DNA from: an uncultured Pseudomonadota bacterium
GTDB lineage: Bacteria > Bdellovibrionota_B > Oligoflexia > Oligoflexales > CAIYRB01
Reading direction: 5' to 3'
DNA: 64,000 nucleotides
Assembly (NCBI GenBank): GCA_903928445.1
Contig: CAIYRB010000043.1
Location: 1 to 64,000 of the forward strand
The translations under genes were made by a program, and so were the position numbers. Positions within the stretch are counted from its first letter, which is position 1, and the number at the start of each line of letters is the position of its first letter. Under the pieces are notes generated by a model. It saw only the letters and a program-made list of their open reading frames with translations. It ran no database searches and was not told where the DNA came from. Positions 25,807 through 34,348 of the stretch are shown in pieces.

Positions 25807-26619
25807 ATGCGCCGTCAGATTTATCTTGCCGGATTTACTGTGGTTCTATACGTCGTGGCGAGTTGCAGCCAGGCGCCGCAGACGCGCCAGTCGTCGGTGG
25901 GTGAAGCGGTTGCCGGCACCATCGCGAGCTCCTCTACCGGCACGACAGCCAACGGCGCGGGAACCACGGTGGGCAACGGTGGTGGCACAGGCGGGTCTGC
26001 TAACGCCGTGCCAAACACCTCCGGAGGCGGAGGTCCCGGCGTCGGTGCGAACGGCAGCGGTGCTGGTACAGGAGCTGGAACAGGCGTGGGCAACGGCGCT
26101 GGAACAGGCGCTGGCAACGGTGCTGGTACAGGCGCTGGTACAGGCGCTGGTACAGGCGCTGGTACCATTGGTGCAACCAACGGCAGCATTGGTGGTGCGC
26201 CCATCGGCTCGAAGACGCTCGAGCAATGTCAGGCTGCCAATCAAGCTTGGCGTGCAGTGGTTAACGGCGGTGCTCAGCCGAGTGATTGTGTCGATGGCTT
26301 GGTGAGCTGGTGCTGCACCAGAGATGAAATCAAGAACCACTTTCCCACCATGGCCGCCGAGCTCGAAGCGCGCTTTCAAAAGTACATCGATACCAACGGC
26401 GAGGTCCTCTACGCTTGCTCGGTGAATGCGCAAATGGCGTATTCATTTAGCATGGCGAAGATCGTCGCTGGCACGACAATCTATGACGTCATCACCGTGT
26501 CAAACGTCTTTCCGACGGTGCCGGCGGCCTCAACTCCAGCCAATTCGCCCATGTGTCCGGCTGTGACGACGTCTTCTTTGGTAAAGATGTCGCTGAATCT
26601 TAACTCCCTGAGCGAGTAG
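25807..26619 (+). CDS. Lipoprotein with Gly/Ala/Thr repeat linker
   Basis: A 270-residue lipoprotein (lipobox VVASC near residue 17) with GGGGAG before ATG 25807. Residues about 35-125 are a low-complexity Gly-Ala-Thr-Asn linker built of Gly-Ala-Gly-Thr units. The C-terminal about 130 residues form a Cys-containing domain (LEQCQAANQAWR, DCVDGLVSWCCTRDEI, VLYACSVN, SPMCP) that is not a recognised family. WCC followed by a charged helix recalls cytochrome-like c-type segments, but there is no CxxCH. Probably surface exposed on a flexible stalk. Confidence 0.75.
   Translation: MRRQIYLAGFTVVLYVVASCSQAPQTRQSSVGEAVAGTIASSSTGTTANGAGTTVGNGGGTGGSANAVPNTSGGGGPGVGANGSGAGTGAGTGVGNGAGTGAGNGAGTGAGTGAGTGAGTIGATNGSIGGAPIGSKTLEQCQAANQAWRAVVNGGAQPSDCVDGLVSWCCTRDEIKNHFPTMAAELEARFQKYIDTNGEVLYACSVNAQMAYSFSMAKIVAGTTIYDVITVSNVFPTVPAASTPANSPMCPAVTTSSLVKMSLNLNSLSE
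26125..26160. repeat. 12-bp tandem repeat (3 copies)
   Basis: GGTACAGGCGCT occurs three times in a row inside the lipoprotein linker, flanked by near-copies. It encodes Gly-Thr-Gly-Ala and keeps the reading frame. Confidence 0.9.
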
Positions 26620-26660
26620 TCTGCAGCGAAGACTGTTGGTCCGGCTAGGCTTTATTTAGC

Positions 26661-26684
26661 GATTGGACGATTGGACGATTTGAC
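26661..26684. repeat. 8-bp tandem repeat (3 copies)
   Basis: GATTGGAC twice and GATTTGAC once, in the intergenic space about 30 bases before the MBL hydrolase gene. Its 8-base unit and position near the start region could affect promoter or leader spacing. Confidence 0.8.
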
Positions 26685-26714
26685 GTTCCGCCGGCTGCGG
26701 GGTAGTCTTCGGCT

Positions 26715-27389
26715 ATGTCTGATCTTTATTTAAAACAACTGAGTGTCGGACCGATGGCTAACTTCGCTTACCTGGTCGGTTCGCGTAGCGCCAAGCAGTG
26801 TCTGGCTGTTGACCCTGCTTGGGACGTGCCGGCTATTCGGGCCGCCGCCGAGGCCGACGGCATGGAGGTGGTAGGGGCACTCGTCAGCCATTACCATCCA
26901 GATCACTGTGGTGGGCACCTGTGGGGACATGATATCCAGGGCGTTGCCGAGCTGGTCGCTGATAAGCCATTGCCGATCTATGTCCAGCAAGACGAGATGG
27001 CGGGCATCATGCAAGTGACGGGCCTGTCGCGAGGTGACTTTAAGCCCTGCGTCAGCGGCGACAAAGTCACCGTCGGTGGGGTCGATATCACCCTGATCCA
27101 TACGCCTGGGCACACCCCGGGCAGCCAGTGCTTTCTCTGCCAGGGCAACCTGATTTCCGGTGATACGTTGTTTATCACCGGCTGCGGTCGAGTCGATCTG
27201 CCAGGCGGCAATGCCGATCAGCTTTACGATAGCTTAACCAATAAAATTGCCAAGCTTCCTGACGAGACCGTGGTCTATCCCGGCCATCATTATGATCCTG
27301 CAACGCATGCCACCCTCGCCAAGATGAAGACCACCAACCCCTATCTTCAGGCCAATTCCGTCGCCGCATGGCGCCAGCTGCGGGGATAA
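26715..27389 (+). CDS. MBL-fold metallo-hydrolase (glyoxalase II-like)
   Basis: A 224-residue metallo-beta-lactamase-fold hydrolase. Metal ligands are in SHYHPDHCGGH (HxHxDH), HTPGHTPGS, SGDTLF and YPGHH. The order and the CGRVDLPGG segment match the hydroxyacylglutathione hydrolase / persulfide dioxygenase branch. The HxHxDH motif carries a Cys right after its final His. It lies 3 bases before the Deg-type protease gene and is probably co-transcribed. Confidence 0.88.
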   Translation: MSDLYLKQLSVGPMANFAYLVGSRSAKQCLAVDPAWDVPAIRAAAEADGMEVVGALVSHYHPDHCGGHLWGHDIQGVAELVADKPLPIYVQQDEMAGIMQVTGLSRGDFKPCVSGDKVTVGGVDITLIHTPGHTPGSQCFLCQGNLISGDTLFITGCGRVDLPGGNADQLYDSLTNKIAKLPDETVVYPGHHYDPATHATLAKMKTTNPYLQANSVAAWRQLRG

Positions 27390-27392
27390 TGC

Positions 27393-28934
27393 ATGCGGTT
27401 TATGCCGATGGTGTGGTGGGCTTTCTGCGTCCTTTTGCTCGCACACACGTCGCCAGCCGCAGCACTCAATCTCAATGCGCTACGCGCTTCACTCTTTAAG
27501 ATTCAGGTCATCGCCGATGAGCCGAGTCTGACCGAACCATGGAAGCGCTTGCCATCCGCGCATAGCTCTGGCACCGGTTTTTATATCGGTGAAGGCCGCA
27601 TCCTCACCAACGCGCATGTCGTGGCGAACGCCTCGTTTGTCACCGTCCTGCGCGATGGCGATGCTGCCCCTATGGCGGCTCGGGTGCGTTTTATCGCTCA
27701 TGATTGTGATCTGGCGGTGCTGGAAGCGGTGGACCCCGAAGGGATCAAGGCCGTCCTAAAGCTGGAGCCGATGTCCTTTGGCTCTCTGCCAAAGCTCCGC
27801 TCCCCGGTATCGACCATCGGCTTTCCGGCGGGCGGGGAGCAGCTGTCGATCACCGAAGGCATCGTCTCGCGGATCAGCTACCATCGCTATATCCACCATG
27901 CCAATGCCCGCCACCTGCTGGTGCAAGTCGACTCGGCGATCAATCCAGGCAACAGCGGTGGGCCGGTCGTCCAAGGTCGGCAGGTGATCGGCGTCGCCTT
28001 TCAATCCATCAGCCAGGCGCAGAGCACCGGATATATTATCCCGACGCCGGTGGTGCGGCGGTTTTTGCGCGATATCGCCAACGGCCGTTACGAAGGGCAT
28101 CCTGATGATGGATTGACGACCATGGACGGCGCCTTGCTCAACCCATCAACAGCGGCGTTTTATGGATTGAGCCCCGACAGCGGTGGCGTCACCGTGGCCT
28201 TTGTCAGTGCCTGGGCGCCAACCGCCACACTGATTCGACCTGGAGATATCCTGCTGACCATCGATGATCAGCCGATCGGTGTTGATGCTAAGGTGAGCTA
28301 TAGCGGCGAGCGCGTCGACTTTCGGACGCTCTTTGATTTAAAGCTGATGGGTGACAAGGTCGTCTTTCAAGTTCTGCGCGGCGGGCAAAACCTGAAGATC
28401 GAGGTCCCCGTTAAACCGTCTTTGCCGCATCACGCAACGGATCACATCTACGCCAAGCATCCGCGCTATTTTGTCTATGCTGGCCTCGTGTTTACGGTCC
28501 TGTCGCGCAACTACCTGCAAACCTGGGGCGACCGCTGGTATCGTGATGCACCGTTGCTGCTGCGTTACCTCGAAGGCGACGCCGTCTACCTGCCTGACTT
28601 TGCCGCCAACCGCGACATCATCGTCCTCGCCAAGCGCTTACCCGACGGGGTGAATGCCTATGTCCCAAACCAGCTGTTTGGCGTCGTTCGTGCTGTGGAC
28701 GGCAAAGCTATTCTTAGTATGGAAGATCTCGTCCAGGCCTTAAGCACGGGCACTGGCGAATTTGCCACCATTCAATTCTTTGGCAATCAAGATCAGATCG
28801 TCCTTGATCGTGCCAAAGTGCTTAGCCGCAATGCCATCATCAACGCCAAATACGGGGTCGTACCGGACCGCTGGCTGAACGGGTCCAGCGATGACGGTGC
28901 TCTGCATGGCGCTGAAGGGGAGGGACGCCCTTGA
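27393..28934 (+). CDS. Deg/HtrA-type serine protease with PDZ domain
   Basis: A 513-residue exported protease (signal about 1-25). The trypsin-like domain has an intact triad: His75 in TNAHVV, Asp106 in HDCDLAVL, Ser188 in GNSGGP. A PDZ domain follows (about 235-330, with RPGDILLTIDDQPIG) and a second, degenerate PDZ-like part near 430-480 after a conserved YAGLVF...NYLQTWG block. This layout resembles plant Deg9-type proteases more than DegP. Its role is probably periplasmic or surface quality control. It overlaps the paralogue downstream by four bases. Confidence 0.9.
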   Translation: MRFMPMVWWAFCVLLLAHTSPAAALNLNALRASLFKIQVIADEPSLTEPWKRLPSAHSSGTGFYIGEGRILTNAHVVANASFVTVLRDGDAAPMAARVRFIAHDCDLAVLEAVDPEGIKAVLKLEPMSFGSLPKLRSPVSTIGFPAGGEQLSITEGIVSRISYHRYIHHANARHLLVQVDSAINPGNSGGPVVQGRQVIGVAFQSISQAQSTGYIIPTPVVRRFLRDIANGRYEGHPDDGLTTMDGALLNPSTAAFYGLSPDSGGVTVAFVSAWAPTATLIRPGDILLTIDDQPIGVDAKVSYSGERVDFRTLFDLKLMGDKVVFQVLRGGQNLKIEVPVKPSLPHHATDHIYAKHPRYFVYAGLVFTVLSRNYLQTWGDRWYRDAPLLLRYLEGDAVYLPDFAANRDIIVLAKRLPDGVNAYVPNQLFGVVRAVDGKAILSMEDLVQALSTGTGEFATIQFFGNQDQIVLDRAKVLSRNAIINAKYGVVPDRWLNGSSDDGALHGAEGEGRP

Positions 28935-30409
28935 GGTTGTGGCTTGGCATTTTCTTGCTGTTACTTGCCTGTGGCGAGTCGGGCGCTTTCGCCGCCGCGT
29001 CCATCCGCTACGAGGACCAGGTGGTGCGCCTGCATGTGTCTAAGCGCGAGGTTGATCCGAGTTCGCCGTGGCAGAGCGAGGATACAGTGCAGCAGGAATT
29101 CCTCGGGGTGGTCTTGCCCAACGGCGAGATTTTGACCACGGCGAACTCGGTGGCAAACGCGATCTTCATCGAGATGCAGCGCTTTGGCAGTACCGAGCGC
29201 GGCGAAGCCAGCCTGGTGTTCGTCGACTACGAAGTCAACTTGGCGCTGGTAAAACCAGTCGCGACAGCGCAGCTTTTGGCAACCAAGGCGGTCACCTTGG
29301 GTGAGGACGTCGCCATGGATGAAAGCGTCGAGATCTTTAAAGGTCGTGATGCTTATCAACTTAGCCGTCTGCCGGCTAGCCTCCAGGAGGTGGCCGTCAC
29401 CTCTGCGGCGACGAGTGCTTATGGATTGATCTCCTATGCGTTAAAAGTGCAGCAAAGCGGTCTGGGCTGGTCCGAGCCGGTGTTTTTACGCGGCAAGCTG
29501 GTCGGCCTCACGACTGGGCAGGACCAAAATTTCGTGCAAGCGGCCCCGATGCTGCTCATCCGCCACTTCCTCAGCGACCATCACGACCAATCGTACCGTG
29601 GCTTTCCCGCCATGGGCGTGCAGCTTGAACCGTTGCTATCACCGGATACCAGGCGTCTCATCGGTGCCGCTTCGGCCTCTGGCGGCGTCCGGGTCGCCGA
29701 GGTTTTTGCCAACAGCCCTTTTCTTGGCAAACTACAGGTCAACGATGTCGTCCTTGCCGTCGCTGGTGTAGCCGTCAGCGAGCAGGGCTTTGTAACGCAT
29801 CCGACGTGGGGTAAAATCCACCTCAAGTATTTGCTCAACCAGCACTTTGGTGGCGATGAAATGGTGCTTAAGGGGCTGCGCCAGGGGCGCGAATTCACGG
29901 TTCAAGCACCGCTGCAACGCTTTGATTCCAACCGTGCGCCGGTGGTCACCTACAGCTACGGCGAGCCACAGCCGCACCTGATCTTTGCTGGTTTGGTGTT
30001 TCAAGAATTGTCACAGGATTACCTTAAGCAGTGGGGTAAGGATTGGCGTGACATTGCGCCTAGTGACCTGTTGTTTACGCTTAACTTCGCCAACAAGGTC
30101 ACGGCCAAGCCGAACACCCGGAGCATCTTCCTAGCGCGTGTGCTCGCCGACCCGTTTAACCGCGGCTACACTGAGCTGCGCCATAAGCTGGTGGCAAGTG
30201 TCAACGGTCGCCCCATTGCCGCGCTGAGCGACTTGCGTGCTGCCTTGGACAGGCCGGTGCGAATGAATGGCAAGGACTACGCCCGCATTCAATTTGCTCC
30301 GGTGGGTGAGGAGGTGATCCTCGGTATGGATGGACTAGCCGAGGCACAGGCGCGGATGGCGCGGACTTATGAGATTAAGACAGCGGCGTCGTTCTACGGG
30401 ACGCATTAG
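28931..30409 (+). CDS. Deg-type pseudoprotease, paralogue of upstream gene
   Basis: A 492-residue exported paralogue of the protease upstream. The start is TTG 28931 overlapping the previous stop, behind GGGAGGGAC. Domain order is the same, but the catalytic His is replaced by Asn72 (TTANSVAN versus TNAHVVAN) and the Asp by Asn103 (EVNLALV versus DCDLAVL). The Ser loop GNSGGP has become GWSEP, where a Ser may remain. The PDZ region (KLQVNDVVLAVAGVAV) and the FAGLVF...DYLKQWG block are kept. It is likely inactive and acts as a regulator, adaptor or co-subunit of the active protease; hetero-oligomer formation is inference. Confidence 0.85.
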   Translation: MRLWLGIFLLLLACGESGAFAAASIRYEDQVVRLHVSKREVDPSSPWQSEDTVQQEFLGVVLPNGEILTTANSVANAIFIEMQRFGSTERGEASLVFVDYEVNLALVKPVATAQLLATKAVTLGEDVAMDESVEIFKGRDAYQLSRLPASLQEVAVTSAATSAYGLISYALKVQQSGLGWSEPVFLRGKLVGLTTGQDQNFVQAAPMLLIRHFLSDHHDQSYRGFPAMGVQLEPLLSPDTRRLIGAASASGGVRVAEVFANSPFLGKLQVNDVVLAVAGVAVSEQGFVTHPTWGKIHLKYLLNQHFGGDEMVLKGLRQGREFTVQAPLQRFDSNRAPVVTYSYGEPQPHLIFAGLVFQELSQDYLKQWGKDWRDIAPSDLLFTLNFANKVTAKPNTRSIFLARVLADPFNRGYTELRHKLVASVNGRPIAALSDLRAALDRPVRMNGKDYARIQFAPVGEEVILGMDGLAEAQARMARTYEIKTAASFYGTH

Positions 30410-30715
30410 TGCTGCTTGCTGTCAGCCCGTTTCAGTCGCTGAATCGCGGCGGTATATCGCAAGGTCGTGATGCAAGCGATAACCGATAGATTCTATGAGA
30501 GATTTTATCACATTTTTTTGATTAGTCGAACTAACCTGCGTGACCGGAGCGTGTGGTCAAAGGCGTTTTAATTTATTCTCCTCGCGGCATTATAACTAAA
30601 CAATATTAAAGATAAAAGCGATGCCACTTGGATATGGGTAAAGTTTCTTCGTCCTGGTGCCGATAGGCTAGTTGAGATTAATGGGCCAAGACACATCCAT
30701 CGTCCGGGAGTCATT
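30410..30715. other. Intergenic region
   Basis: About 300 bases that turn AT-rich towards the cytochrome gene. No ORF, tRNA or hairpin that I can support; presumably the promoter of the gene at 30716. Confidence 0.3.
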
Positions 30716-31768
30716 ATGACCAAGGGTAGCATGATCAAATCGCTCGTCCCTGTCTCTTTCGCGGTGGTCTTGGTGGCGTTTCTGAATAACTGTGGCGGTA
30801 CAACGCCCGCAACCAAGGCGTCGCAGCGGCAGGCTCCGCAAGGAGCCAATCAGGTAGGCGTTGGCACATGCCCTACGGCGCAGCTCAACTTGGCAGCGAC
30901 CCCGAATTATACGGACACGATCCAAGCCTTTTTGGCGGCAAAATGCGCCACCTGTCATAGTGTGACGAAACCACTACTCAACACCTATGCGGCGGCCGTG
31001 GCTGGAGCGCAGGCGAGCTTAGCTGACATTCAATCAGGTAAGATGCCCATTGGCAGCACCTTGAGCGCCACGGAAAAAGCAGCCTTTGCCGCTTGGGTAG
31101 CCGCTGGCACGCCGCAATCCGCGGCGGCTGCGACGCCGATCGTGACACCTAGCGTCGGTTCCGGAGCTGCTGCAGGCACTGGCACCTCCGTCGGAACCTC
31201 CAATGTTAGTGGATCAGGGTCTGGCAGCACGGCTGCTGTGACTCCCAGTGCCCCACCCGCAGCTGCGACGCCGGCAACCTGTGTTCCAGCAAATGGTGGG
31301 ATGCAACCCGGCTCCACTGCGGTTCCAGTGAGCGCCGGTGGTGATCCGCAGGCGCCCGTCACAGCACCGGCACCGGCATCTACACCAATTCTTGCACCCC
31401 AGGCTAGGTCTGCACCGGCGTCAGTGCTACCAGACCCAACAACTCCAGCACCAACAACTCCAGCACCAACAACTCCAGCACCAACAACTCCACCAGCACC
31501 ACCAGCACCACCGGCACCACCGGCACCAACAACTCCAGCACCAGCGATCACTTACACCAACACGATTCAAGCCTATCTAAGCGGGCATTGCGCCGGGTGC
31601 CACGGCGGTACTTCGCCTCGGCTTGACACCTATGCGAATGCTAAAGCCAATGCAGCCAGCGCCTACTCTTCGATGGTGGCAAAGAGGATGCCGAAAGGCG
31701 GTGCTGCAGCCTCGGCGACGGAATTGGCCAATTTCCAAGCCTGGATCACGGCTGGTGAACCTCAGTAA
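30716..31768 (+). CDS. Lipoprotein with two duplicated cytochrome c-type domains
   Basis: A 350-residue lipoprotein (Cys near residue 26). Two homologous domains of about 70 residues sit at the ends: CATCH at 77-81 and CAGCH at 292-296. Both share YTxTIQAxL before the motif, a Met in GKMPIG or KRMPKGG as likely distal ligand, and a closing AW(V/I)xAGxPQ. Between them is a 150-residue Ala/Pro/Ser/Thr linker with a run of PAPTT units. The protein probably holds two haems on a flexible tether at the outer membrane for electron transfer. It is single and ends at a bidirectional terminator. Confidence 0.85.
   Translation: MTKGSMIKSLVPVSFAVVLVAFLNNCGGTTPATKASQRQAPQGANQVGVGTCPTAQLNLAATPNYTDTIQAFLAAKCATCHSVTKPLLNTYAAAVAGAQASLADIQSGKMPIGSTLSATEKAAFAAWVAAGTPQSAAAATPIVTPSVGSGAAAGTGTSVGTSNVSGSGSGSTAAVTPSAPPAAATPATCVPANGGMQPGSTAVPVSAGGDPQAPVTAPAPASTPILAPQARSAPASVLPDPTTPAPTTPAPTTPAPTTPPAPPAPPAPPAPTTPAPAITYTNTIQAYLSGHCAGCHGGTSPRLDTYANAKANAASAYSSMVAKRMPKGGAAASATELANFQAWITAGEPQ
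31436..31495. repeat. 15-bp tandem repeat (4 copies)
   Basis: CCAACAACTCCAGCA three times and one variant ending CCACCA, encoding Pro-Thr-Thr-Pro-Ala in the linker between the two cytochrome domains. In frame, so slippage changes the tether length only. Confidence 0.9.
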
Positions 31769-31779
31769 CAAGAGCTCAC

Positions 31780-31815
31780 CATCGTCCACCTTCAGACCAC
31801 CTAAGGTGGACGGTG
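31780..31815. terminator. Bidirectional terminator between convergent genes
   Basis: CGTCCACCTT (31783-31792) pairs perfectly with AAGGTGGACG (31803-31812) around a 10-base loop, extended by three more pairs including a G-T. It lies between the cytochrome gene and the stop of the minus-strand membrane protein. The U-tract is weak on both sides. Confidence 0.55.
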
Positions 31816-31816
31816 T

Positions 31817-34273
31817 TTACGAGGCGAGCGTCGTCACTTCGGGGCTCGACTCGTCCAAGCCTAGCTCTAACCAGCGGGCATTGAGCGAGACGATTTGCGG
31901 ATCGCTGACTCCAAACCGCTGTCTGAGCTCTTCCACATAGATACTTAGCTCCTGTGTTGCCGCCTTCGGCAGCGTCAGGTTTGGATGCAGCTGCCCTTTG
32001 ATGAATATGTGCGCATCGAGTAGCAGGCACAGCGTATTTGGTTCCGCTTCGGCGCGAGCTAGCCACTGGTAGAGCGCTGCCAAGGTCTCCTGTAGCTGGC
32101 CCAGGTCACTGTTGTCGCAGGCGCGAGCTAGTCCAGCCAAGGCATCAGTGCCCTTGATTTGGACCAGTGGTATTTTTGCGATCTGTGAGCGTTGCCCAGC
32201 TCGACACAAGAAGGCCAAAAAGTCGCGCCTTTGGGCCTGGGTATGGCGATGGTAGTCGGTCGTCGAAAGCACCAGCCAGGCCTCTTCAAAGCGCGGGTCA
32301 TACGGCGACAAAGCGACGACCTTGAGGCGGGCGATGTCGCGCAGGGCGATCTTATCGATCTGGGCATGGTGGAGAACCTGACTGGGGTAGCCGATGGCTT
32401 GGACTGCATTCAGCAGCTCTTGCTTTAGTTCATGGTCGGAGTTGGTGATGCGCTCATGTACGGCCAGGATGAGCGAAAGTGCATTGTCCTTTTCGCGGAA
32501 TCCGCGCCACGCCACGCTGCTGATCTGGGCTAAGACCTGGGCGATATCGGCGGCGCTTTGGGCATTGTTTAGCTGCAGCGTCAGCAGTCGGTGAATGCGG
32601 TTGCTGGCCTCGCTTGGCTCGAAATCAAACAGCGCTTGGCGCATCGTATCAAGGTCGAAGTAGCGCTGTAGCCGGGGAATGAGCTGCTCGAAACGTACGA
32701 TGAACATCAGAACTTGCACTCCTCCCGCCCCGCCCAGCGGAATCGGGCAGGGTTCGAGCACCGAGTGCATCGCTGGTGCTTCCTGCAGCAGGCGTTCACG
32801 CGCCTGGGGGCCGAGCCAGACAAAGTTGCCGATGCCGCCGTGTTTAGCCAGGTAGTCGAGCATCGCGTGGCGCAGCGGCATAGGTAGCGTCGCGATTTGC
32901 ACATCGTAGCGAGCACGGTTTGCCGTTTGGGTCATATGCTGGTCGATCCAGTCGAAGTCAAAATGAAAGAACCACTGGTTGCGCTGAATCAGCGATGTAA
33001 TATTGACCTTATCCACCGCTTGCGCCAGACCAGGGTCGACGATCGGCAGCAGTGAGACCAGGCCTTTGATGCGCCGCTCGACCAGCGGGCCGGCATCGAG
33101 GTAGAGGCAGGCAAACATCTTTAGAGCATCGATACAGGGCCTTAGCGCCGGCTCGGGATCGATGGCGCCGAAGACTAGATTTGAGGCGGCACTGCTGTGC
33201 AACTCCAGTGGGCCGAGCACGGCATTGACGCAGCGTTGGATTTCTTCGCTGCGGATTTGCAAGATGGATGCTGGCAAAACCGCCCGCAGCTGCGTCCCTG
33301 GATCATGGTCGATCATGAAATTAGCCGTTTTCAGGCCGATCGTCGCTGCCCAGTTGTGGCGTTGATCTGCGTAGCGAGTGAGAAAACGCAGGGCTGACGC
33401 TGGAGCAAGCTTGGCACTCAGTAGGCTTTGATGCTGCTCGCGGGAGACTGCGCGGAGGCCGTCCAGGCTGAAGTACATGCAGCCAAACCAGCTAAACGAG
33501 AACACCGTGAGGATACGGCTGATTAAGTTGCTGTCCTCGTGGCCTGAGAGCGACCATGCGAGGTTTAGGCCGAGGCTTGCCATGGCCCCGAGGGCCGCTA
33601 TCATCAGGGCCTTGCGCCTGGCACCTTGCTCAGGTCCTGCTGGTAGTCGCAGCCTGATGGAACCCAGGATGCTTTGCGGATCAAGACGCAGCGTCTTGAT
33701 CTGACCAAAAGCCAGGGCCATCAGCAGCGGGCCGAGGCTTAGGATGATCTCGCGGGCCAGTAAGGTCACCTGGTGAAATGTTGCTAAAGGCACCCAGGTC
33801 TGCGCTAGAAAGCCAAAGCCGCCAACCAGCACCAAGGCGCCAGATGCGACGCGCTGCGGTAGTTGGGTCCATAATCCACTGATCTTTAGCAGCTGGCCAA
33901 TGAAGAAGAAGTACGCGTAGACATAGGCCGCCTGTCCGCCCAGAAATAGAGCAAAATAGCTGGTTTCACTGAGATGGTGGACGCTGTGGTTGACGTCGAT
34001 GGCCGCCGAAAAGGCCAGTGCTGCCGATCCCGCGGCGCTGGCGATGCGGGCTGATTGGGGTTGAATCGTCGCAGAAAAGCTACTGATAATGGCGGCGCTG
34101 CTAAACATCATGGTCAGGCCGAGCATGACACAGGTAGCATAAGGTAGCTCACCGCTGAACAGCGCACCTAAAAAGCCGCCACCAGCTGCCAGCTGCAAGC
34201 CTAGCATCAAGCTAAGCACTGCGGCCATGGAGCTCATGGTCACTTTTGGATGGGCAGGTCTTATTGCGGGCAT
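31817..34273 (-). CDS. Large integral membrane protein of unknown family
   Basis: An 818-residue protein. Residues about 10-290 contain seven or eight hydrophobic segments; the remaining 520 residues are soluble and mostly helical, without motifs I recognise. The N-terminal membrane part resembles sensor-type MASE or 7TM modules (paired segments with His in DVNHSVHHLSET), but no kinase, cyclase or receiver domain follows. It lies directly downstream of the histidine kinase gene on the same strand, separated by about 75 bases holding a 9-bp repeat, so it may be co-regulated. Function not assigned. Confidence 0.75.
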   Translation of the reverse strand: MPAIRPAHPKVTMSSMAAVLSLMLGLQLAAGGGFLGALFSGELPYATCVMLGLTMMFSSAAIISSFSATIQPQSARIASAAGSAALAFSAAIDVNHSVHHLSETSYFALFLGGQAAYVYAYFFFIGQLLKISGLWTQLPQRVASGALVLVGGFGFLAQTWVPLATFHQVTLLAREIILSLGPLLMALAFGQIKTLRLDPQSILGSIRLRLPAGPEQGARRKALMIAALGAMASLGLNLAWSLSGHEDSNLISRILTVFSFSWFGCMYFSLDGLRAVSREQHQSLLSAKLAPASALRFLTRYADQRHNWAATIGLKTANFMIDHDPGTQLRAVLPASILQIRSEEIQRCVNAVLGPLELHSSAASNLVFGAIDPEPALRPCIDALKMFACLYLDAGPLVERRIKGLVSLLPIVDPGLAQAVDKVNITSLIQRNQWFFHFDFDWIDQHMTQTANRARYDVQIATLPMPLRHAMLDYLAKHGGIGNFVWLGPQARERLLQEAPAMHSVLEPCPIPLGGAGGVQVLMFIVRFEQLIPRLQRYFDLDTMRQALFDFEPSEASNRIHRLLTLQLNNAQSAADIAQVLAQISSVAWRGFREKDNALSLILAVHERITNSDHELKQELLNAVQAIGYPSQVLHHAQIDKIALRDIARLKVVALSPYDPRFEEAWLVLSTTDYHRHTQAQRRDFLAFLCRAGQRSQIAKIPLVQIKGTDALAGLARACDNSDLGQLQETLAALYQWLARAEAEPNTLCLLLDAHIFIKGQLHPNLTLPKAATQELSIYVEELRQRFGVSDPQIVSLNARWLELGLDESSPEVTTLAS

Positions 34274-34306
34274 GCAGCACCTTTATCAGCCAGTCGGACT
34301 ACATCA

Positions 34307-34342
34307 CGAACACTTCGAACCCTTCGAGCACCTCGAACACCC
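34307..34342. repeat. 9-bp tandem repeat (4 copies)
   Basis: Four adjacent 9-base units CGAACACTT, CGAACCCTT, CGAGCACCT, CGAACACCC between the kinase stop and the membrane-protein start. It is intergenic, in the leader of the membrane-protein gene. Confidence 0.75.
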
Positions 34343-34348
34343 CTAGGA

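Noticed and set aside
31030-31551. 173-codon minus-strand frame opposite the cytochrome linker
   Set aside because: It is the complement of the PAPTT and Ala/Pro linker; no independent start signal.
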